In this document: positions 1 through 8,790 of the stretch, piece after piece
Numbering within the stretch: the stretch's first letter is position 1
Layout of the letters: each line of letters opens with the position of its first letter
Source: an uncultured Synergistales bacterium
GTDB taxonomy: Bacteria; Synergistota; Synergistia; Synergistales; Aminobacteriaceae
Reading direction: 5' to 3'
Length of the DNA: 36,555 nucleotides
Assembly (NCBI GenBank): GCA_905233725.1
Contig: CAJOEM010000019.1
Span: 1 to 36,555, forward strand
Position numbers and translations under genes: made by a program
The notes under the pieces: model-generated
What the model was told of the DNA's origin: nothing
The model's input: only the letters and a program-made list of their open reading frames with translations
Databases searched by the model: none

Positions 1-14
1 TTTTAGCGAATCGA

Positions 15-44
15 ATGCCGGGCGAATGTGTCCGGTATTTTTTT
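15..44 (+). terminator. Rho-independent terminator of an upstream gene
   Basis: A 7-bp stem (15-21 with 32-38, one G-U pair) with a 10-nt loop is followed by a run of T at 38-44. It would end a plus-strand gene lying left of the window. An ATG at 26 lies inside the loop, which argues against it starting the next gene. Confidence 0.7.
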
Positions 45-52
45 GCGCGTTA

Positions 53-61
53 TGCTATCAT
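53..61 (+). promoter_or_regulatory. Candidate extended -10 promoter of the sugar kinase gene
   Basis: TGCTATCAT fits an extended -10 element (TG-N-TATNAT). It lies just after the upstream terminator and about 28 nt before the GTG start at 89. No good -35 box is visible, which is tolerable for extended -10 promoters. The call rests on sequence only. Confidence 0.35.
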
Positions 62-88
62 GATAGCGAAAGTGAGTGTGAGGCAAAC

Positions 89-1210
89 GTGAAGAATCGA
101 GCAATAGTTGCAGGTCATATTTGCATTGATATTACGCCGGTGTTCCCGGATAATGCGCAGAAATTTTGTTCAGTCTCGGAAATTCTCAAACCTGGGAAAT
201 TAATCACGACGAATGCTCCGGATATTCACACGGGCGGAACTGTCGCGAATACTGGTCTTGCTATGAAAATTTTGGGCGCGGACGTGAAATTACTCGGGAA
301 AATTGGCGATGATGGCTTCGGAAAACTTGTCGAGAATGTATTACGAAAATTTCACGCTGAAGATGACTTGATAATCTCGCAAAATTCCGTGACGAGTTAC
401 TCAGTTGTGATTGCGATTCCCGGAATAGACCGGATATTTCTGCACTGTCCCGGAGCAAATGATGAGTTCATGTGTTCGGATATTTCGGACGATGCTCTGG
501 ATGACGCGACGCTGTTTCATTTCGGATATCCGCCGTTAATGCGCAGTATGTTCGTTGACGATGGCTCTGAGCTTGTGAAAATTTTCAAGCGTGTGCGTGA
601 ACGGGAAATTTCTACGAGCCTTGATTTAGCAGCCGTGGATTTAGGAAGCGAATCTGGCCGTGCAAACTGGGGGAAAATTCTCGCGAGCGTGTTGCCGTAT
701 GTAGATTTTTTTGTGCCAAGTTTTGAAGAGTTGTGCCTGATGCTGCGTCGTGAAAAATATGACGAAATAATTGCGCGTGCGAATGGCCGTGACATAACGG
801 AAGTTCTGGATTTTGAAAGCGATATTAAGCCTTTAGCCGAAATTTGTCTCGAACTCGGTGCGAAATGCGTTTTGATAAAATGCGGCTCTCCGGGAATATA
901 TCTCAGGACTTCGGGAAGCATGAATCGAATCGCCAAACGCCTGAAAATAAATCACGCTTCATGGAATAATTTCTCGCGATTCGAACGCAGCTATAAAATT
1001 TCACAGGTATTATCCGGAACAGGCGCAGGTGACACGAGTATCGCGGCATTTTTGACGAGCATTCTTGAAGGCTTTAATCCAGCTGAGAGTTTGCAAAATG
1101 CTGCAGCAGCGGGGGCGTTGTGTTGCACGGCTTATGATGCGATCAGCGGCTTGAAAAATTTGCGCGAAATTCGTGCTATGATTGACGCAGGTTGGGAAAA
1201 AAATTTATAA
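89..1210 (+). CDS. PfkB-family carbohydrate kinase
   Basis: Cytoplasmic ribokinase/PfkB-type kinase that phosphorylates a sugar or nucleoside with ATP; the substrate is not evident. The N-terminal half has the glycine-rich GGTVANTGLA stretch and a GKIGDDGFG block typical of the family. Near the C-terminus, GTGAGDTSIAAF matches the PfkB signature that carries the catalytic Asp and anion hole. I chose GTG at 89 (373 aa): the upstream ATG at 26 lies in a terminator loop and would add 21 residues unlike the family. The class II aldolase gene follows after 21 bp, so the pair probably acts in one sugar-phosphate route, with phosphorylation followed by aldol cleavage. The family call is firm and the substrate unknown. 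Confidence 0.85.
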   Translation: MKNRAIVAGHICIDITPVFPDNAQKFCSVSEILKPGKLITTNAPDIHTGGTVANTGLAMKILGADVKLLGKIGDDGFGKLVENVLRKFHAEDDLIISQNSVTSYSVVIAIPGIDRIFLHCPGANDEFMCSDISDDALDDATLFHFGYPPLMRSMFVDDGSELVKIFKRVREREISTSLDLAAVDLGSESGRANWGKILASVLPYVDFFVPSFEELCLMLRREKYDEIIARANGRDITEVLDFESDIKPLAEICLELGAKCVLIKCGSPGIYLRTSGSMNRIAKRLKINHASWNNFSRFERSYKISQVLSGTGAGDTSIAAFLTSILEGFNPAESLQNAAAAGALCCTAYDAISGLKNLREIRAMIDAGWEKNL

Positions 1211-1231
1211 CGAGAATCAGGTGAATGAAAA

Positions 1232-2110
1232 ATGCTTTGTAATTTGAACGAAGTTTTGTTGGACGCGCAGAAAGGCAAATACGCAGTCGGATTATTCAAC
1301 AGTGTTACGCTTGAAATGACCGAAGCGATTTTCCGTGCTGCTGAGAAATTAAATTCTCCGGTTATAATGGGGACAGCTGAGATACTTTTGCCGGCAGCCT
1401 CGCTTGAATCAGTCGCTGATATGATCATCAATCGCGCAAAACGTTCGAAAGTTCCGGTGGTTCTGCATTATGATCACGGACTTACGTTTGAGAAATGCAT
1501 GGAAGCTCTGAAACTTGGCTACACGTCTGTCATGTACGATTGCTCGACTGCAAATTATGACGAGAATGTCTCAAGAGTTCGCGAAATGGTCAAGATTGCA
1601 CACGCTATGAACGTTACGGTCGAGGGCGAGTTGGGACACGTTGGCGATAACGATGGCGCAGGAAAACTCGAGAAACCCAGCGATTATTACACGAGTGTCG
1701 AAATGGCTGAGGATTTTACGCACAAAACCGGAATCGATGCACTTGCTATAGCCGTTGGAAATGCGCACGGTGATTACAAATTTCCGCCGAAACTTGATTT
1801 CCAGAGAATACGAGATATTCGCACGGCTGCGAAAATTCCTTTGGTATTGCACGGTGGCAGCGGTCTGAGTGATGATGATTTCAAAACTGCGATTGATTGC
1901 GGAATTTGCAAAATAAATATTTTCACGGATATTAACAAAGCTCAGGTCTTGGGCATGAAACAAGCTATAAATTCCGGGATCACTGGCGCGTTTGACATAG
2001 TTCCGTACGAGATTGACGCTATACAGAACGTTGTAGAAAAATACATGCGATTATTCTCTCCCCCTTGTGATTTAATGCGATTAATGCGAGAGGGAGCTTT
2101 TTTGCGCTAA
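1232..2110 (+). CDS. Class II fructose/tagatose-bisphosphate aldolase
   Basis: Zinc-dependent class II aldolase of the Fba/GatY/KbaY family, which cleaves a ketose 1,6-bisphosphate to dihydroxyacetone phosphate and glyceraldehyde 3-phosphate. Visible motifs are LHYDHG (zinc His and catalytic Asp), VEGELGHVG (zinc Glu), GNAHG (zinc His) and VLHGGSGL (zinc His and phosphate loop). A GGTGA-like ribosome site precedes the ATG. The 292 residues slightly exceed the usual 280-288. The last 18 or so, after EKYMRLFS, are encoded by a terminator hairpin, so the native stop has probably been lost and the tail is not conserved protein. The stop overlaps the stop of the convergent antitoxin gene by 4 bp. 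Whether fructose or tagatose bisphosphate is used cannot be told. Confidence 0.9.
   Translation: MLCNLNEVLLDAQKGKYAVGLFNSVTLEMTEAIFRAAEKLNSPVIMGTAEILLPAASLESVADMIINRAKRSKVPVVLHYDHGLTFEKCMEALKLGYTSVMYDCSTANYDENVSRVREMVKIAHAMNVTVEGELGHVGDNDGAGKLEKPSDYYTSVEMAEDFTHKTGIDALAIAVGNAHGDYKFPPKLDFQRIRDIRTAAKIPLVLHGGSGLSDDDFKTAIDCGICKINIFTDINKAQVLGMKQAINSGITGAFDIVPYEIDAIQNVVEKYMRLFSPPCDLMRLMREGAFLR
2058..2103 (+). terminator. Terminator hairpin inside the aldolase 3' end (repeat copy 1)
   Basis: Arms CTCCCCCTTG (2058-2067) and CGAGAGGGAG (2087-2096) form a 10-bp stem with one mismatch and one G-U pair, followed by TTTTTT at 2098-2103. The same hairpin recurs in direct orientation at 2680-2709. This copy has an extra tandem TTAATGCGA in the loop. 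The aldolase frame reads through the whole hairpin. Confidence 0.7.
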
Positions 2111-2334
2111 TTTTGCTGCTGCATTTGTTCGCGGATTTTGCGATTGTGTTCGCGCATTTTGTCGAGATATGGCTTTGCGAGAAAAACTTTCCCGTTTGAG
2201 TTGCTCGGTGGATCGTCCGAGTAGTCCACATCATCGTCGGTCATGTTCAGCAACTTGATAAACGATTCCTTGATTCTTTCACGTTCCTCTTCAGTTTTTA
2301 CAATTTTGAGAACGTCATGCAATCCCATAAACAT
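2107..2334 (-). CDS. Putative antitoxin of the BrnT-like toxin
   Basis: A 75-aa acidic and then basic protein directly downstream of, and overlapping by 20 bp, the BrnT-like toxin gene. The ATG has a good ribosome site (AAGGAAG, 9 nt away). The middle contains DDDVDYSDDPP, resembling the DxDxSDxP stretch near the start of BrnA/CopG-like antitoxins. The C-terminus is a short charged helix (YLDKMREHNRKIREQM) rather than a recognisable ribbon-helix-helix. I infer an antitoxin from position, size and that short motif. BrnT toxins are normally neutralised by BrnA, which also represses the operon, but no DNA-binding fold is obvious here. It ends tail-to-tail on the aldolase gene. Confidence 0.5.
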   Translation of the reverse strand: MFMGLHDVLKIVKTEEERERIKESFIKLLNMTDDDVDYSDDPPSNSNGKVFLAKPYLDKMREHNRKIREQMQQQN

Positions 2335-2650
2335 ATTTGTTCACTTCCTTTTTAACTGCTCGTCTAGCAGAAATTATTCGCAATACATCTTCCCCTTCAA
2401 CGGTCACGCGCTCGACGTACACTACAAATACCAAACCTTGAAGAGCCATTCCTATAATATGAAAGCGTTCTTCGTCAGTTTTTGCATCAAGAGAGTCAAA
2501 TTCTACTACTGCTTCAGTATCCGCAAAAACACACGCAGCTGCCGAAAAAGCAATTTCGTGTTTACGTTCGTTCAACTCCGCTTTGTTGTCGTCCCACGTG
2601 AAATTCAGACTTCCGAGACGCAGCTTTATTTTGCTATGTTCTATCAACAA
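2315..2650 (-). CDS. brnT: BrnT-like type II toxin
   Basis: Small BrnT/DUF497-type protein, a RelE-fold ribonuclease toxin family. NFTWDDNKAELNERKH matches the family N-terminus (FxWDxxKaxxNxxKH), ADTEAVVEFDS sits in the middle, and RIISARRAVKKE matches the conserved RIISAR-A-xKxE end. The start is uncertain: TTG at 2650 or 2647 gives about 111 aa with 14-15 extra residues before the usual family start, and the conserved part begins near NFTWDD. It is the first gene of a two-gene unit with the putative antitoxin, a toxin-first order usual for brnTA. It lies immediately downstream of the phosphoglucomutase terminator. I see no clear promoter. Confidence 0.8.
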   Translation of the reverse strand: MLIEHSKIKLRLGSLNFTWDDNKAELNERKHEIAFSAAACVFADTEAVVEFDSLDAKTDEERFHIIGMALQGLVFVVYVERVTVEGEDVLRIISARRAVKKEVNKYVYGIA

Positions 2651-2674
2651 ATATCACACCCATCATGTCGGAGC

Positions 2675-2709
2675 AAAAACTCCCCCTTGTTATTTAATGC
2701 GAGAGGGAG
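2675..2709 (-). terminator. Terminator of pgm (repeat copy 2)
   Basis: Read on the minus strand, CTCCCTCTCG and CAAGGGGGAG pair around a short A/T loop and are followed by five T (2679-2675), 30 bp after the pgm stop. The element is nearly identical, in direct orientation, to the hairpin at 2058-2096. Confidence 0.75.
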
Positions 2710-2739
2710 CTTTCACGTCTATGATTATTTTCCAGAATC

Positions 2740-4338
2740 TTACGCGATGATTTCCTGAGCTTCTTTCTGAATCTGCTTCAGGTGTTCCGGACTTATAAAG
2801 CTTTCTGCGTATAACTTGCAAATATTCTCCGTACCGGACGGACGCGCTGCAAACCAGCCATTAGCTGTCGTGACTTTCAGACCGCCGATTGACGCGTTAT
2901 TTCCCGGAGCTTTCGTCATCTTGGCTGTGATTTTGTCTCCAGCGAGCGTGTCAGCTTTAATATCTTCCGGCGACAATTTTCCGAGTGCTGCTTTCTGTTC
3001 AGGAGTTGCTGGCGTGTCAATTCGCGCGTAATATGACGTGCCGTATTTCTTCGTGATCTCTGCGTAATGTTCAGCCGGATTCTTGCCCGTAACTGCCGTA
3101 ATTTCGACAGCTAACAAGTCCATTATGATTCCGTCTTTGTCAGTCGTCCAAACTGAGCCGTCTCTGCACAGGAACGATGCTCCTGCACTTTCTTCACCGC
3201 CGAAGCCCATCGAGCCGTCAAGCAAGCCGTCAACGAACCATTTGAAGCCAACCGGAACTTCGCATAATTTTTTGCCTATGCCAGCCGTAACGCGATCGAT
3301 TATCGAACTCGAAACGACCGTTTTGCCGACCATAGCATCAGCACGCCAATTCTTGCGCGACGTGAACAAGTGCTGAACTGCTACGGACAAATACGCGTTT
3401 GGATTCATCAAGCCCTGCGGAGTTACGATTCCGTGTCGGTCATAATCTGTGTCATTTCCGAATGCAATATCATAATCGTCTTTGAGCTTGATCAAATTCG
3501 CCATTGCCCACGGTGATGAACAGTCCATGCGAATCTTGCCATCATGATCCGGCGGCATGAACGAGAATGTCGGGTCTAAATTCGGATTGACAACTTCGAG
3601 ATTCTTAATCCCGTAAATTTCAGCTATAGGCTCCCAGTAATTTATTCCAGAGCCACCTAATGGATCAGCTCCGATTTTCAAGCCGGATTTTGCGATCGCT
3701 TCCATGTCGACAACACTTGCGAGTGCCTTAACGTACGGGATCACATAATCTTCGAAATGCACGTTATCGAGCTTCAATGCTTTCTCGAAAACAACGCGCT
3801 TAATCGCATTAACTCCGGATTTGATCAATTCATTAGCGCGTGCCTGAATCTTGTTCGTCGTCTCTGGTGATGCAGGACCTCCAGTAGGCGGATCGTATTT
3901 TATTCCACCATCAGTCGGAGGATTATGTGACGGCGTTATGACCATTCCGTCAGCTTGATCACTATGCGTCCTGTTATATTCAAGAATCGCTCGTGAAACT
4001 ACTGGTGTTGGTGTCGGGTTGAAATCTTTCGACAAAATTATCTCGACGTTATTTGCCGCGAGAACTTCAACACATGTTCTCAACGATGGCTCGGATAATG
4101 CGTGCGTGTCGGCTCCGATGAATAACGGACCTTTGATGCCTTCAGCTTTTCGATGTTCTGCTACTGCCTGTGCGATTGCGAGTATGTGTGCCTCGTTGAA
4201 GCTGTGCAAAGCCGAACTGCCTCTGTGTCCTGATGTTCCGAAAGCTACCTGCTGCGTCTTGTCGTCAGGATTGGGCGCGAGTGTGTAGTAATCGCTGATC
4301 AAAGACGGGATATTTACGATCTTCTTTTTTGCCTGCAT
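2740..4338 (-). CDS. pgm: Phosphoglucomutase (alpha-D-glucose-specific)
   Basis: Interconverts glucose 1-phosphate and glucose 6-phosphate in the cytoplasm, feeding UDP-glucose for surface polysaccharide or glycogen. The 532 residues fit the bacterial Pgm branch (about 545). Visible are GTSGHRGSS near the N-terminus, the active serine loop [14 protein letters not shown], the metal loop [10 protein letters not shown], the sugar-binding [11 protein letters not shown] and the phosphate loop RPSGTEN near the C-terminus. The ATG at 4338 follows GGAGGA. It is a single-gene unit with its own promoter (4360-4388) and terminator (2675-2709), just downstream of the lpxA end. Nothing is missing. Confidence 0.96.
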   Translation of the reverse strand: MQAKKKIVNIPSLISDYYTLAPNPDDKTQQVAFGTSGHRGSSALHSFNEAHILAIAQAVAEHRKAEGIKGPLFIGADTHALSEPSLRTCVEVLAANNVEIILSKDFNPTPTPVVSRAILEYNRTHSDQADGMVITPSHNPPTDGGIKYDPPTGGPASPETTNKIQARANELIKSGVNAIKRVVFEKALKLDNVHFEDYVIPYVKALASVVDMEAIAKSGLKIGADPLGGSGINYWEPIAEIYGIKNLEVVNPNLDPTFSFMPPDHDGKIRMDCSSPWAMANLIKLKDDYDIAFGNDTDYDRHGIVTPQGLMNPNAYLSVAVQHLFTSRKNWRADAMVGKTVVSSSIIDRVTAGIGKKLCEVPVGFKWFVDGLLDGSMGFGGEESAGASFLCRDGSVWTTDKDGIIMDLLAVEITAVTGKNPAEHYAEITKKYGTSYYARIDTPATPEQKAALGKLSPEDIKADTLAGDKITAKMTKAPGNNASIGGLKVTTANGWFAARPSGTENICKLYAESFISPEHLKQIQKEAQEIIA

Positions 4339-4359
4339 GAGAAAAATCCTCCGTTCTGA

Positions 4360-4388
4360 ATATTATTAATTATCCAGAATCTTAACAA
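4360..4388 (-). promoter_or_regulatory. pgm promoter
   Basis: On the minus strand TTGTTA (4388-4383) and TAATAT (4365-4360) are separated by 17 bp, a good sigma-70-type promoter about 22 bp before the pgm start. It lies in the 77-bp gap after lpxA. Confidence 0.65.
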
Positions 4389-4415
4389 GCCGCAATAAAC
4401 TTTGCAAGGCAATTA

Positions 4416-5222
4416 TCACGCATTATTTAAGCCAGCTCTTCCCCAGAATGTAACGCCACGCTTCGATGCTTTGTAAAAATCGATTATCTGCTGAATCTCC
4501 GGTGAATAATTATCGCGATTCTGAATCACTCTTTCAAGATTCTTCGTGAATAATTCGTCTCGCCTGTACAAGTCACGATAGAAATTATAAATCTCACGGC
4601 GTTTTTCCGAACTGAAGCCCTCGCGCCTCAAGCCAACGTTATTCAAGCCAAGCAGCCTGAACGGAACTCCTCCAGAAAGCGTGAACGGCGGAACATCTTT
4701 CACAACTCTGAATAATCCGCCAATCATCGAGAACGCGCCGATTCTCACGAACTGATGCACACCTGCCATGCCTCCGAATACAACATGATCGCCAACTTCG
4801 ACGAATCCAGACAAGCCGACTTTATTCGCAATCGTTACGTGATTTCCAATTTTGACATTATGAGCCAGGTGCACGCCTTCCATTATGAAGCAATCATCGC
4901 CTACGACAGTCTCACAGTCTTCACCAGTTGCGCGGCTTATCGTGACATTCTCGCGGATCAAATTATTATTGCCAATGCGAACGTAACTTCTCTCATTCTT
5001 GAAGCCGTGATCCTGCGGGTCGCCGCCAATCGTCGTGTGTTCGCAAATCTTGCAGTTCTCGCCAATCGTCACAAGGTCATGAACTCGCACGAATGATTCC
5101 AAAACTGTTCCAGAGCCAATCTCAACTTCAGCGCCAACATAACAGAACGGTCCAATCACAACACCGTCAGAAATTTTCGCGCCATTTTCTACTATTGACG
5201 ACGGATGAATTTTTACACTCAC
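4416..5222 (-). CDS. lpxA: UDP-N-acetylglucosamine O-acyltransferase LpxA
   Basis: First step of lipid A synthesis: moves a 3-hydroxyacyl chain from ACP to the 3-OH of UDP-GlcNAc. The 268-aa protein shows the hexapeptide (left-handed beta helix) repeats from residue 5 to about 190. The catalytic His is in LAHNVKIGNH (about H121; E. coli H125), and the HQFVRIG and LNNVGLRR blocks are typical. The C-terminal helical domain is complete. The start is GTG at 5222, 2 bp after the fabZ stop, with the GGGGG ribosome site inside the fabZ 3' end. It is the last gene of the envelope operon. The closely packed fabZ supplies or consumes hydroxyacyl-ACP at the same branch point. Confidence 0.96.
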   Translation of the reverse strand: MSVKIHPSSIVENGAKISDGVVIGPFCYVGAEVEIGSGTVLESFVRVHDLVTIGENCKICEHTTIGGDPQDHGFKNERSYVRIGNNNLIRENVTISRATGEDCETVVGDDCFIMEGVHLAHNVKIGNHVTIANKVGLSGFVEVGDHVVFGGMAGVHQFVRIGAFSMIGGLFRVVKDVPPFTLSGGVPFRLLGLNNVGLRREGFSSEKRREIYNFYRDLYRRDELFTKNLERVIQNRDNYSPEIQQIIDFYKASKRGVTFWGRAGLNNA

Positions 5223-5224
5223 AA

Positions 5225-5674
5225 TTACGCCCCCTGTTTATCCTTCTCAAGTGTCGAACCCAACACAAACAAAATTTCCGCTTCTGCCGCAACTTCATTT
5301 TCAACATAACTTGTGACTTTCACCTTGCCGAATTTTCCTCGAACTTTCACGAGTTCAGCCTTTGTGAGTAATTTATCGCCGGGTTTGACAGGTCTGCGGA
5401 ATCTCAAGCCATCAGCTCCTGCGAAGAATGCGATTTTGCCTTTCTCTTTAGTTGCCGAGACGATAATTGACGCGACTTGTGCCATACTCTCAAGAATCAT
5501 CGCTCCAGGCATTACAGGCTCACCCGGGAAATGTCCCACGAAAAACGGCTCATCAATCGTAACGTTCTTGTAGCCGATTGCGTGTTTGTCGTCATATTCA
5601 TCGATTCTGTCAACCATCAAGAACGGATAACGCTGTTGCAGAACTTGCATTATTTCCTGTATATCCATGCTCAT
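5225..5674 (-). CDS. fabZ: 3-hydroxyacyl-ACP dehydratase FabZ
   Basis: Dehydrates 3-hydroxyacyl-ACP to trans-2-enoyl-ACP in fatty acid elongation, competing with LpxA and LpxD for substrate. The 149-aa hot-dog protein has the active site GHFPGEPVMPGAMILESMAQ, with H48 and E62 as catalytic pair. The ATG at 5674 is preferred over 5668 because GGGAG lies 13 nt before it. It sits between lpxC and lpxA, as in many diderm genomes, so the fatty-acid/lipid A branch is co-transcribed. Confidence 0.96.
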   Translation of the reverse strand: MSMDIQEIMQVLQQRYPFLMVDRIDEYDDKHAIGYKNVTIDEPFFVGHFPGEPVMPGAMILESMAQVASIIVSATKEKGKIAFFAGADGLRFRRPVKPGDKLLTKAELVKVRGKFGKVKVTSYVENEVAAEAEILFVLGSTLEKDKQGA

Positions 5675-5722
5675 TTACAAAAATTTTCTCCCTGATTATT
5701 TTCTCGATTTTATATATAATTA

Positions 5723-6559
5723 TCACTGCTGCTTGATTAAATTTGCTAATTTCAAGTGCAATTCGTGGCCTGCTCTTACGGCGATAACATGTCCGGATAA
5801 TTTACGCCCTAACGAAGCCAAATCTCCGATTAAATCCAGAACTTTATGACGCGCAAACTCATCACTCCAGCGCAAGCCTCCTGACGCAAGAATCTCGCCC
5901 TTCACATCGTCAATCAATATTGCGTTCTCAAGACTGCCGCCCAAAGCCATGCCGTGTGAGCGCAGATACTCAATATCCGACAACATAGCAAAAGTCCTCG
6001 CGCGGGAAATTTCTCCGCAAAAATTCTCTGGGGTGCAATCGAAGTCGAATAATTCCGAGCCGACAATCTTGTAACTCACGCAACACGTAATCAAGAGCCT
6101 GTTACTCGAATCCGGGAAATACGCTGCGAATCGATTGCAATTATTATCATCATGAACTATCAACGGCGAATCTACTCTCAGGAAAGTCTGCTCATCAACA
6201 TCTTCAAGTTCAAGCGAGTGACTGAGAATTTGCTGCGTAATTTTCTCCGCACAGCCATCGAGCGCAGGCATCTCTCCGCCCTCAACAGTAATGCGTGCAT
6301 CTCGCCAGATTCCAAGACCAGCAAACGCAGACAAAACATGCTCACAAGTTCTGACGCGCTCACCATTCTCGAAAATATAATCCGAACCGCGAGCCGAACC
6401 GGAATTTCTCAGGCTGCAAATCTCGGATTCATTTTCTTCATTTTCTCCCGAGCGCAAGAGCACAAATTCAGATTCACACGGCTCAATTTTAACTCTGCAA
6501 TCTTTTCCCGAATGAAGACCTTTACCCGCCAATTCAAACGAGCTAATTATTTTCCGCAA
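5723..6559 (-). CDS. lpxC: UDP-3-O-acyl-N-acetylglucosamine deacetylase LpxC
   Basis: Zinc deacetylase of the committed lipid A step. It shows [14 protein letters not shown] at the N-terminus, TCEHVLSA with the zinc His and catalytic Glu (E73/H74), MPALDG, SRARTFA, the second zinc site [15 protein letters not shown], and the general acid His in GHELHLKL. At 278 aa it is slightly shorter than E. coli LpxC (305). The start is TTG at 6559, which places [18 protein letters not shown] where the family begins. AGGAAG lies upstream inside lpxD, and the two genes overlap by 17 bp, suggesting translational coupling. Confidence 0.95.
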   Translation of the reverse strand: MRKIISSFELAGKGLHSGKDCRVKIEPCESEFVLLRSGENEENESEICSLRNSGSARGSDYIFENGERVRTCEHVLSAFAGLGIWRDARITVEGGEMPALDGCAEKITQQILSHSLELEDVDEQTFLRVDSPLIVHDDNNCNRFAAYFPDSSNRLLITCCVSYKIVGSELFDFDCTPENFCGEISRARTFAMLSDIEYLRSHGMALGGSLENAILIDDVKGEILASGGLRWSDEFARHKVLDLIGDLASLGRKLSGHVIAVRAGHELHLKLANLIKQQ

Positions 6560-7487
6560 GAGCTTTCACTTCCTTTTCGAGCAATTTCACGCGACGATAC
6601 AGAACTGGCAAATCCGCGGACAAAACTAACGCACGTTTCGCATCACTGTGATTTCGCGCAGGGAATCCCGAATACAGCGCTCCAGCCGGGACATCATTCG
6701 TAACGCCCGTTCTCGCTGCCAAAATCGCGCCCTTGCCAATCGTAACATGATCCGTAATGCCAACTTGCACCGAAACAGTAACGTCATCTTCAAGAACCGA
6801 GCTTCCAGCAATTCCCGACATAGAACATATTATGCAATTTTTGCCGATTTTCACGTTATGACCGATTTGAACGTGATTGTCAATTTTGGTTCCCGAGCCG
6901 ACTTGCGTGTCATCAATCGTGCCGCAATCAATCGTTGTGCAAGCTCCAATCTCTACGTCATCGCCGATCTCTACGCCGCCAATCTGAGGAATTTTGCGAA
7001 TCAATCCAGAATCTTTATCTCGAATAAAGCCAAAGCCGTCACAGCCAAGAACTGCTCCCGAATGAATCAAGCAATTTTTCCCGACTTTAACGTTCGACAG
7101 CAAAACTGCATTTGGCTCAATCACACTTCCATCACCGACGACGCAATTCTCCCCGACGAAAGCACCAGTTCCGATTTTCGCACTATCTGAAATAATCGGC
7201 GGATTTTTCGGCAGACTCGCGAATATCTCAAGCAAATGCGTCAACAATTCACGCGGTTTTTCACAAGCGATTCCATCACGCCCGGCTTCAAATAATTCTC
7301 TCGGAGCGACAATCACAACAGAACTTTCGAGCCTGGAAATCTCACGTTCATCCCACAACGCGCAAATCGAATCTTCACGCGCACTTTCCGGACTGGAAAT
7401 CCTGTTCACGATACGCTCAGAATTTCCGACTAAAATTACATTCTCATCATGTTCACTTAATCTATCAAAAATTTCTCGCAAAAGCAT
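6543..7487 (-). CDS. lpxD: UDP-3-O-acylglucosamine N-acyltransferase LpxD
   Basis: Adds the second hydroxyacyl chain (N-linked) in lipid A synthesis. The N-terminal uridine-binding domain spans about residues 1-100. Hexapeptide repeats run from about 103 to 280, with the catalytic His in QIGHNVKIG (about H210). A short C-terminal helix ([13 protein letters not shown]) closes the protein, as in LpxD. The family motif GCDGFGF is present. At 314 aa it is slightly short. The ATG at 7487 follows AGGAG, which overlaps the stop of the preceding outer-membrane protein gene. Here lpxD lies upstream of lpxC, fabZ and lpxA, so all of the early lipid A genes in the window are in one transcript. Confidence 0.95.
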   Translation of the reverse strand: MLLREIFDRLSEHDENVILVGNSERIVNRISSPESAREDSICALWDEREISRLESSVVIVAPRELFEAGRDGIACEKPRELLTHLLEIFASLPKNPPIISDSAKIGTGAFVGENCVVGDGSVIEPNAVLLSNVKVGKNCLIHSGAVLGCDGFGFIRDKDSGLIRKIPQIGGVEIGDDVEIGACTTIDCGTIDDTQVGSGTKIDNHVQIGHNVKIGKNCIICSMSGIAGSSVLEDDVTVSVQVGITDHVTIGKGAILAARTGVTNDVPAGALYSGFPARNHSDAKRALVLSADLPVLYRRVKLLEKEVKALAENN

Positions 7488-7500
7488 TTTACAAAATCTC

Positions 7501-8790
7501 CTACAAAAACCATAATCCTCTCAAGCCGAATTTATCACGATTGCCTTCCTGATAATACAACTCGGTCGAGATATGCTTGTCAATCCTGTAGCCAAAAGCT
7601 CCTTCACTGTTATTGCTTTCGAGATTCCAGCGCCACCAGAAATACGGACGCTTCACCTTTAGCGGCATGTAAGCGAATCTCAGGTAAAACTCGTCATCAG
7701 GAACCTGAAATTCCAATCCAGCCGTGAAATTCTCGAACAGCTCAACACGTATTCCCGGACGCGCTATCACGTCAAAATCATCTAGTTCGACAACAAGCTC
7801 CGTGTAAATTTCCGGTCTGAACTTGTGACCCATCATGTGAAAACTCGTTCGATATGCAAAAAACACTCCGGCTTCAGGATAACGCTCTTTCATTCCGGCG
7901 TATGCTGCGACCCAAACCTGGAACATGAATCTATCACTGTCGATTTTCGCATCGAGATTCGCGACCGGCGCAGGCGTGAAATTCACGTTCACATTCGCTT
8001 TCATGTTTTCGACGGCGTGCTTGTCCTCGAGAAATGCCCGGGACATTTTCTCAATCTCGGCTTTGTGAGCTTCTGCCCATTTAACCGGAACTCCGATTAG
8101 CGGCGACAATTCCGGGATCAATTTTGCTTCGAGATCCGTCCTGAACATTGACGGCACAGTCTGAGAATACAACGACGGCTGGATCGCGAGTATCAACGGC
8201 GTCGATGGTCTGAACGCGAGATTTAATATAACGCTGCTTGAATCGCTCGACAGGAATATTTGCAGGTTAAAATCCCAACCAGGGACATGCTTACTCACGA
8301 GTTTTTCGCACTCAGCCCTGAACGCGTCATCTGCCCAGGTCAGCGCATCCGGCGGCAAAATTTCCAACAATTCCGCAATTTCCTCACGCAAGCCCAAAAT
8401 ATCATTCTCGAACCATTCAGACGTAACGTCACGCAAATCCGGGATCATAATATTAATCTCAGGATTTACAATTCCCGAACCTGTGCGAAAAAATTTCACA
8501 TCACGCGAATCGATCTCGATCTCATAGCCTGTGAACAATCTTGACGCGACGAGCTTCAACGTTGCAGCCCTGTCTTCACGAGACATGTTCTCAGGGATTT
8601 CGCTCCAAATCGCCGAGACACTGCGCAAAACCGGAATCTCAAGCCAATCAGGCAAGCCCAAAATCCGCAAATCCGCAGCAAAACAAATCCGTGCCGAAAA
8701 GCCTGCACAACTAATCAGCACGGATAAAATCGCAATTATTATTAAACTAGAACATATCGCCGAATCCGAAATACGTCTTGCTCTCATCAT
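7501..8790 (-). CDS. Exported protein with a likely C-terminal outer-membrane barrel
   Basis: I do not recognise the family. From the ATG at 8790 (or 8787) the protein starts with a basic stretch and a hydrophobic segment ending CFA-ADL, a good Sec signal peptide. The middle (about residues 100-300) is soluble with alternating amphipathic strands. The last 130 residues have repeated aromatic beta strands, and the chain ends RGLWFL, an aromatic C-terminus typical of BamA substrates. The start codon lies inside the 3' end of bamA; an ATG at 8808 would deepen the overlap to 62 bp. Position between bamA and lpxD suggests an outer-membrane role, perhaps a periplasmic domain joined to a small barrel. 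A function in LPS or protein export is only inferred. Confidence 0.7.
   Translation of the reverse strand: MMRARRISDSAICSSLIIIAILSVLISCAGFSARICFAADLRILGLPDWLEIPVLRSVSAIWSEIPENMSREDRAATLKLVASRLFTGYEIEIDSRDVKFFRTGSGIVNPEINIMIPDLRDVTSEWFENDILGLREEIAELLEILPPDALTWADDAFRAECEKLVSKHVPGWDFNLQIFLSSDSSSVILNLAFRPSTPLILAIQPSLYSQTVPSMFRTDLEAKLIPELSPLIGVPVKWAEAHKAEIEKMSRAFLEDKHAVENMKANVNVNFTPAPVANLDAKIDSDRFMFQVWVAAYAGMKERYPEAGVFFAYRTSFHMMGHKFRPEIYTELVVELDDFDVIARPGIRVELFENFTAGLEFQVPDDEFYLRFAYMPLKVKRPYFWWRWNLESNNSEGAFGYRIDKHISTELYYQEGNRDKFGLRGLWFL

Noticed and set aside
26-88. Extension of the PfkB kinase to ATG 26
   Set aside because: The ATG lies in a terminator loop and the 21 added residues do not resemble the family.
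2243-2758. Plus-strand frame across the toxin genes
   Set aside because: It is antisense to a recognisable BrnT toxin and pgm end, with no ribosome site and no motif.
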